From: Megaleporinus macrocephalus
Lineage: Eukaryota > Chordata > Actinopteri > Characiformes > Anostomidae
Assembly: GCA_021613375.1 (NCBI GenBank)
Contig: CM038711.1
Span: 20,329,194-20,393,193, forward strand
DNA: 64,000 nt
Direction: 5' to 3'
Shown piece after piece: positions 63,801 to 64,000 of this stretch. The number at the start of each line of letters is the position of its first letter. Position 1 is the stretch's first letter. The notes below the pieces were generated by a model. It saw only the letters and a list, made by a program, of their open reading frames with translations, did no database searches and was not told the origin of the DNA. A program made the position numbers and the translations under genes.

Positions 63801-63834
63801 GAGTCTGCAGCCCTACTGTGGGATACAGGTTGGG
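44836..63834 (-). CDS. ranbp10: Ran-binding protein 10, 3' nine coding exons (locus span)
   Basis: RANBP10 is a RanBPM-family scaffold (SPRY, LisH, CTLH, CRA) and a subunit of the CTLH/GID E3 ubiquitin ligase; mammalian RANBP10 also binds tubulin. Nine minus-strand exons (63834-63650, 62781-62669, 61440-61332, 57321-57176, 56021-55829, 52503-52364, 49711-49566, 47729-47618, 44966-44836) join with GT-AG sites in compatible phases, giving 1275 nt: 424 codons plus stop. Encoded in order: end of SPRY ([19 protein letters not shown]), LisH ([20 protein letters not shown]), CTLH ([20 protein letters not shown]), a Ser-rich linker ([19 protein letters not shown]), then the CRA region ending [14 protein letters not shown]9 is the close paralogue; linkage to pard6a and the C-terminal sequence favour RANBP10. 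The 5' exons lie beyond the right edge. Confidence 0.95.
46266..46409. repeat. Inverted repeat (31-bp arms) around an (AT)n loop
   Basis: CACCTGTTGACATTACCTGT TTAAATACACAT at 46266-46297 is matched by the reverse complement of the sequence ending at 46409 (CACCTGCTGACATTACTGGT...), with about three mismatches. The loop, 46298-46373, is nearly pure AT. The structure could extrude as a cruciform and may be a tiny MITE. Confidence 0.8.
46405..47290 (+). mobile_element. Inactive Tc1-like transposon remnant
   Basis: Transposase pieces in shifting frames: [13 protein letters not shown] (first catalytic Asp), [28 protein letters not shown], and in another frame a QQDN segment followed by KPHTAH (second Asp). 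Sequence that should hold the SPDLSP block and third catalytic residue is deleted: the sequence jumps from CTGGACTGACCTGCCCC to AACAGAAAATGTGTGG. Multiple frameshifts; clearly dead. Confidence 0.85.
47618..47729 (-). CDS. ranbp10: ranbp10 exon H: CRA region part 2, acceptor on a (GT)n array
   Basis: Acceptor GTGTGTGTAG, directly fused to a (CA)n array on the + strand. Reads [20 protein letters not shown] then [17 protein letters not shown], ending in one G before GTAGGA. Confidence 0.94.
47730..49565 (-). other. ranbp10: ranbp10 intron G-H
   Basis: Begins at its 3' splice end with the (CA)n array; otherwise no exon or named element recognised. A stretch at about 48730-48870 (GCTCTTCCTCCAAGTCATGT) looks like an old interspersed repeat, but I cannot name it. 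Confidence 0.8.
47732..47836. repeat. (AC)n microsatellite at the ranbp10 exon H acceptor
   Basis: Pure AC to 47802, then AAAC-interrupted to about 47836. Its left end touches the acceptor dinucleotide at 47730-47731. Confidence 0.95.
49566..49711 (-). CDS. ranbp10: ranbp10 exon G: CRA region part 1
   Basis: Acceptor TCTGCCAG. Reads [20 protein letters not shown] then [20 protein letters not shown] and NATHKKMLQ, ending in phase 0 before GTAGGA. Start of the CRA domain. A second AG two bases inside would shift the frame and is rejected. Confidence 0.94.
49712..52363 (-). other. ranbp10: ranbp10 intron F-G
   Basis: Contains the polypurine tract at 51030-51505. A cluster of GCTAGC/GTTAGCTTTAGCTGCTAG-type words near 51920-52010 may be another repeat. 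No exon recognised. Confidence 0.8.
51030..51505. repeat. 475-bp polypurine tract with (GA)n blocks and internal duplication
   Basis: Almost only G and A on the + strand. Pure (GA)n blocks lie at about 51039-51058, 51262-51304 and 51421-51505. A block of about 115 bp containing GAGGGAGAAAGATAGAAAAG (51098) and CCAGAGAGAAATATAGAAGA recurs about 233 bp downstream (51331). Arg-Glu and Ser-Leu open frames of up to 200 codons here are artefacts. Confidence 0.95.
52364..52503 (-). CDS. ranbp10: ranbp10 exon F: linker to CRA, acceptor on a (GT)n array
   Basis: Acceptor GTGTGTTTAG, then C completing Ser. Reads [40 protein letters not shown] and VGNGVA, ending in one G before GTACAC. The long (CA)n array on the + strand begins three bases beyond the acceptor AG, so (GT)n replaces a normal polypyrimidine tract. 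Confidence 0.93.
52508..52602. repeat. (AC)n microsatellite at the ranbp10 exon F acceptor
   Basis: Nearly uninterrupted AC run starting three bases from the acceptor dinucleotide (52504-52505). Confidence 0.95.
53245..55713 (+). mobile_element. 5'-truncated L2-clade LINE with its own 3' tail
   Basis: A non-LTR retrotransposon inserted antisense to ranbp10 in intron E-F. Sequence matching the element starts inside the endonuclease domain, so it is 5'-truncated, the usual product of target-primed reverse transcription. The 3' end has an AATAAAG (55674) and a short tandem tail of about three and a half TTGAATCC units, as in L2/CR1-group LINEs. No clear target duplication was found. Confidence 0.9.
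53299..55458 (+). CDS. LINE ORF2-like protein: partial endonuclease plus reverse transcriptase
   Basis: The frame is open without stop or frameshift from 53215 to TAG at 55456. The first base given is a GTG chosen by convention, since the true start was lost with the 5' end. Counting from it, residues 4-7 are GDFN, 32-36 LDRVY and 54-56 SDH: the C-terminal half of an apurinic-type endonuclease, lacking its N-terminal catalytic part. The reverse transcriptase follows: KSAGPDN (278), NDYRPIALT (335), motif A VDFTSAF with Asp407, [10 protein letters not shown] (463), motif C FADD with Asp496-Asp497, then a C-terminal region with LPSGRR and [15 protein letters not shown]. Likely L2 clade (jockey superfamily, Maui/Rex1-like); exact family needs a library search. 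The clean frame implies a recent insertion, and 5' truncation means it cannot act alone. Confidence 0.92.
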   Translation: MVAGDFNHVNLTNILPRFYQHIDIPTRGDNTLDRVYTNIRDAYRAVPHPHLGLSDHISIMLVPAYHPPLRRSRPTQKTITVWPGDADAVLQDCFGCTDWHVFREAAESEGELDLEDYTSAVLGYISKCVEDVTTTKTVTCYPNQKPWLNGEVRALLKARDAAFRSGDAQELRRARRELTAGVKRAKTAYALKIQGHFSSQDPRSMWRGIKCITDYKTRDAQCSKDPSLPEALNKFYARFEDPDTPPSIRLTPPPGEVPLCVTPAEVRRTLRRINPRKSAGPDNIPGRVLRECADQISEVLADIFNVSLTQAAVPTCLKTATIIPVPKSSTVTGLNDYRPIALTPIVTKCFERLVMTHIKATIDVTVDPHQYAYRRNRSTDDAISSVVHTALTHLEQKDSYVRMLFVDFTSAFNTMIPQTLTDKLSSLGLRSSLCNWVLDFLTNRPQSVRIHNLSSSTTILSTGSPQGCVLSPLLFTLLTYDCSPIHPGCHIVKFADDTAVVGCITNSDESGYRREVEHLEGWCRKNNLCINIKKTKEMIVDFRRGRHAHLPLHVGGSAVEVVSSYRYLGVHLSNNLTWSNNTSSLVRKAHQRLYFLRRLRRAELGSSVLTSFYRCVVESVLCSSINVWHGSCSAADRKALQRVVKAAQRSVGVSLPTTTDIYTSRCRKRATCIMKDPTHPAHSLFVPLPSGRRLRSVKCRTNRLRNSFIPEAVRLLNAT
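55829..56021 (-). CDS. ranbp10: ranbp10 exon E: Ser-rich linker
   Basis: Acceptor TTCTACACAG. Reads [20 protein letters not shown] through a serine run to [20 protein letters not shown] and NQET, ending in AG of a Ser codon before GTATAT. This disordered linker joins CTLH to CRA in RanBPM proteins. Confidence 0.92.
56022..57175 (-). other. ranbp10: ranbp10 intron D-E
   Basis: Short intron with an (AAAT)n run near 56190-56213 and, at its 5' end, an (AC)n tract (about 57150-57168) just inside the exon D donor. Confidence 0.85.
57176..57321 (-). CDS. ranbp10: ranbp10 exon D: end of CTLH and linker
   Basis: Acceptor TTCCTCAG; G completes Lys, then [20 protein letters not shown], a Ser/Pro-rich segment (SQD-type, SPSLSPRHG) and NPHLHST, ending in one G before GTGACG. 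The donor is followed within 7 bases by an (AC)n tract in the intron. Confidence 0.93.
57322..61331 (-). other. ranbp10: ranbp10 intron C-D
   Basis: About 4 kb without a recognised exon. Contains the (AT)n array at 57788 and an (AAAT)n run near 58078-58105. Confidence 0.85.
57788..57865. repeat. (AT)n microsatellite
   Basis: About 39 uninterrupted AT dinucleotides in ranbp10 intron C-D. Confidence 0.95.
61332..61440 (-). CDS. ranbp10: ranbp10 exon C: CTLH
   Basis: Acceptor GTGAGCAG. Reads [20 protein letters not shown] then [16 protein letters not shown], ending in AA of a Lys codon before GTGAGT. Core of the CTLH domain. Confidence 0.94.
61441..62668 (-). other. ranbp10: ranbp10 intron B-C
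   Basis: No repeat or exon recognised. Confidence 0.85.
62669..62781 (-). CDS. ranbp10: ranbp10 exon B: LisH
   Basis: Acceptor CTTTTCAG; the first base completes the Asn codon. It then reads [20 protein letters not shown] and on to SIKNRQ, ending with one base before GTAAGA. This is the LisH dimerisation motif and the run into CTLH. Confidence 0.94.
62782..63649 (-). other. ranbp10: ranbp10 intron A-B
   Basis: AT-rich; nothing recognised. Confidence 0.85.
63650..63834 (-). CDS. ranbp10: ranbp10 exon A: end of SPRY and start of LisH
   Basis: Acceptor CTCCTCAG, then 61 codons plus two bases ([10 protein letters not shown] ... LGEWQTVLQ and AA of an Asn codon), donor GTGAGA. It encodes the last SPRY strands and the linker that enters LisH. 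First ranbp10 exon in the window. Confidence 0.93.
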
Positions 63835-64000
63835 CTGAGGAGAGAAAAAAAAAAGATAAGACAGGAGGGACAGGGGAAGATAATACAAGTACTGTTTGCA
63901 TCTTCGTGGAGTCACTGCACCAGGCCCTCATCCAAATCACCTCAACTGGCAAAGCATCAGCTGAAGTGTCTGCTTCATTAATCATACACTACAAGCAGAA
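63835..64000 (-). other. ranbp10: ranbp10 intron upstream of exon A (partial)
   Basis: The acceptor-side polypyrimidine tract (T-run on the - strand at about 63841-63853) is visible. The exons for the N-terminus and most of SPRY lie beyond the window. Confidence 0.8.

Overview
The window is vertebrate nuclear DNA, almost certainly from a teleost fish. It has GT-AG spliced coding exons in a repeat-rich, low-density background. There are many long (CA)n, (AT)n and (GA)n microsatellites, Tc1/mariner and hAT DNA transposon remnants, and one nearly clean L2-clade LINE of a type common in fish. I see no prokaryotic or viral gene organisation and no RNA gene.

Two host genes are supported. (1) The last coding exon of a PAR-6 cell-polarity gene, best assigned to pard6a, lies on the + strand at 26027-26925. 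It carries the semi-CRIB, the PDZ domain and the C-terminal tail. The first 26 kb has no other convincing exon and is read as one very large pard6a intron; the PB1-encoding exons must lie before the window. (2) The 3' two thirds of ranbp10, a RanBPM-family scaffold of the CTLH/GID ubiquitin ligase, lies on the - strand as nine exons between 63834 and 44836. Together they make 1275 nt in one continuous reading frame, phase-consistent at every junction, covering the end of SPRY, LisH, CTLH and CRA. The two genes are convergent (tail to tail). PARD6A and RANBP10 are also near neighbours in human (16q22.1), which supports both assignments.

Layout. 1-26026: pard6a intron with a 1-kb 40-bp minisatellite (8465-9500), a 1275-bp hAT element with intact 8-bp target duplication (15862-17136), Tc1-type remnants, small MITEs and one exon-like GC-rich island (20199-20434). 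26027-26925: pard6a exon. 26926 to about 32550: probable pard6a 3'UTR and downstream DNA. 33975-36964: a 3-kb minisatellite of 43-bp and 31-bp units rich in GCGC. 38436-39554: a second hAT copy that lost 0.5 kb and grew a 24-copy 17-bp minisatellite. 40431-44835: Tc1 and MITE fragments, then probable ranbp10 3'UTR. 44836-63834: ranbp10 exons and introns. One intron holds an antisense L2 LINE with an uninterrupted 719-codon frame, another a 475-bp polypurine tract.

No undescribed multi-gene system was found. The most unusual features are splice sites built directly on microsatellites (two ranbp10 acceptors on (GT)n, the pard6a acceptor on (TC)32), the hierarchical minisatellites, and the internal minisatellite that grew inside a transposon copy.
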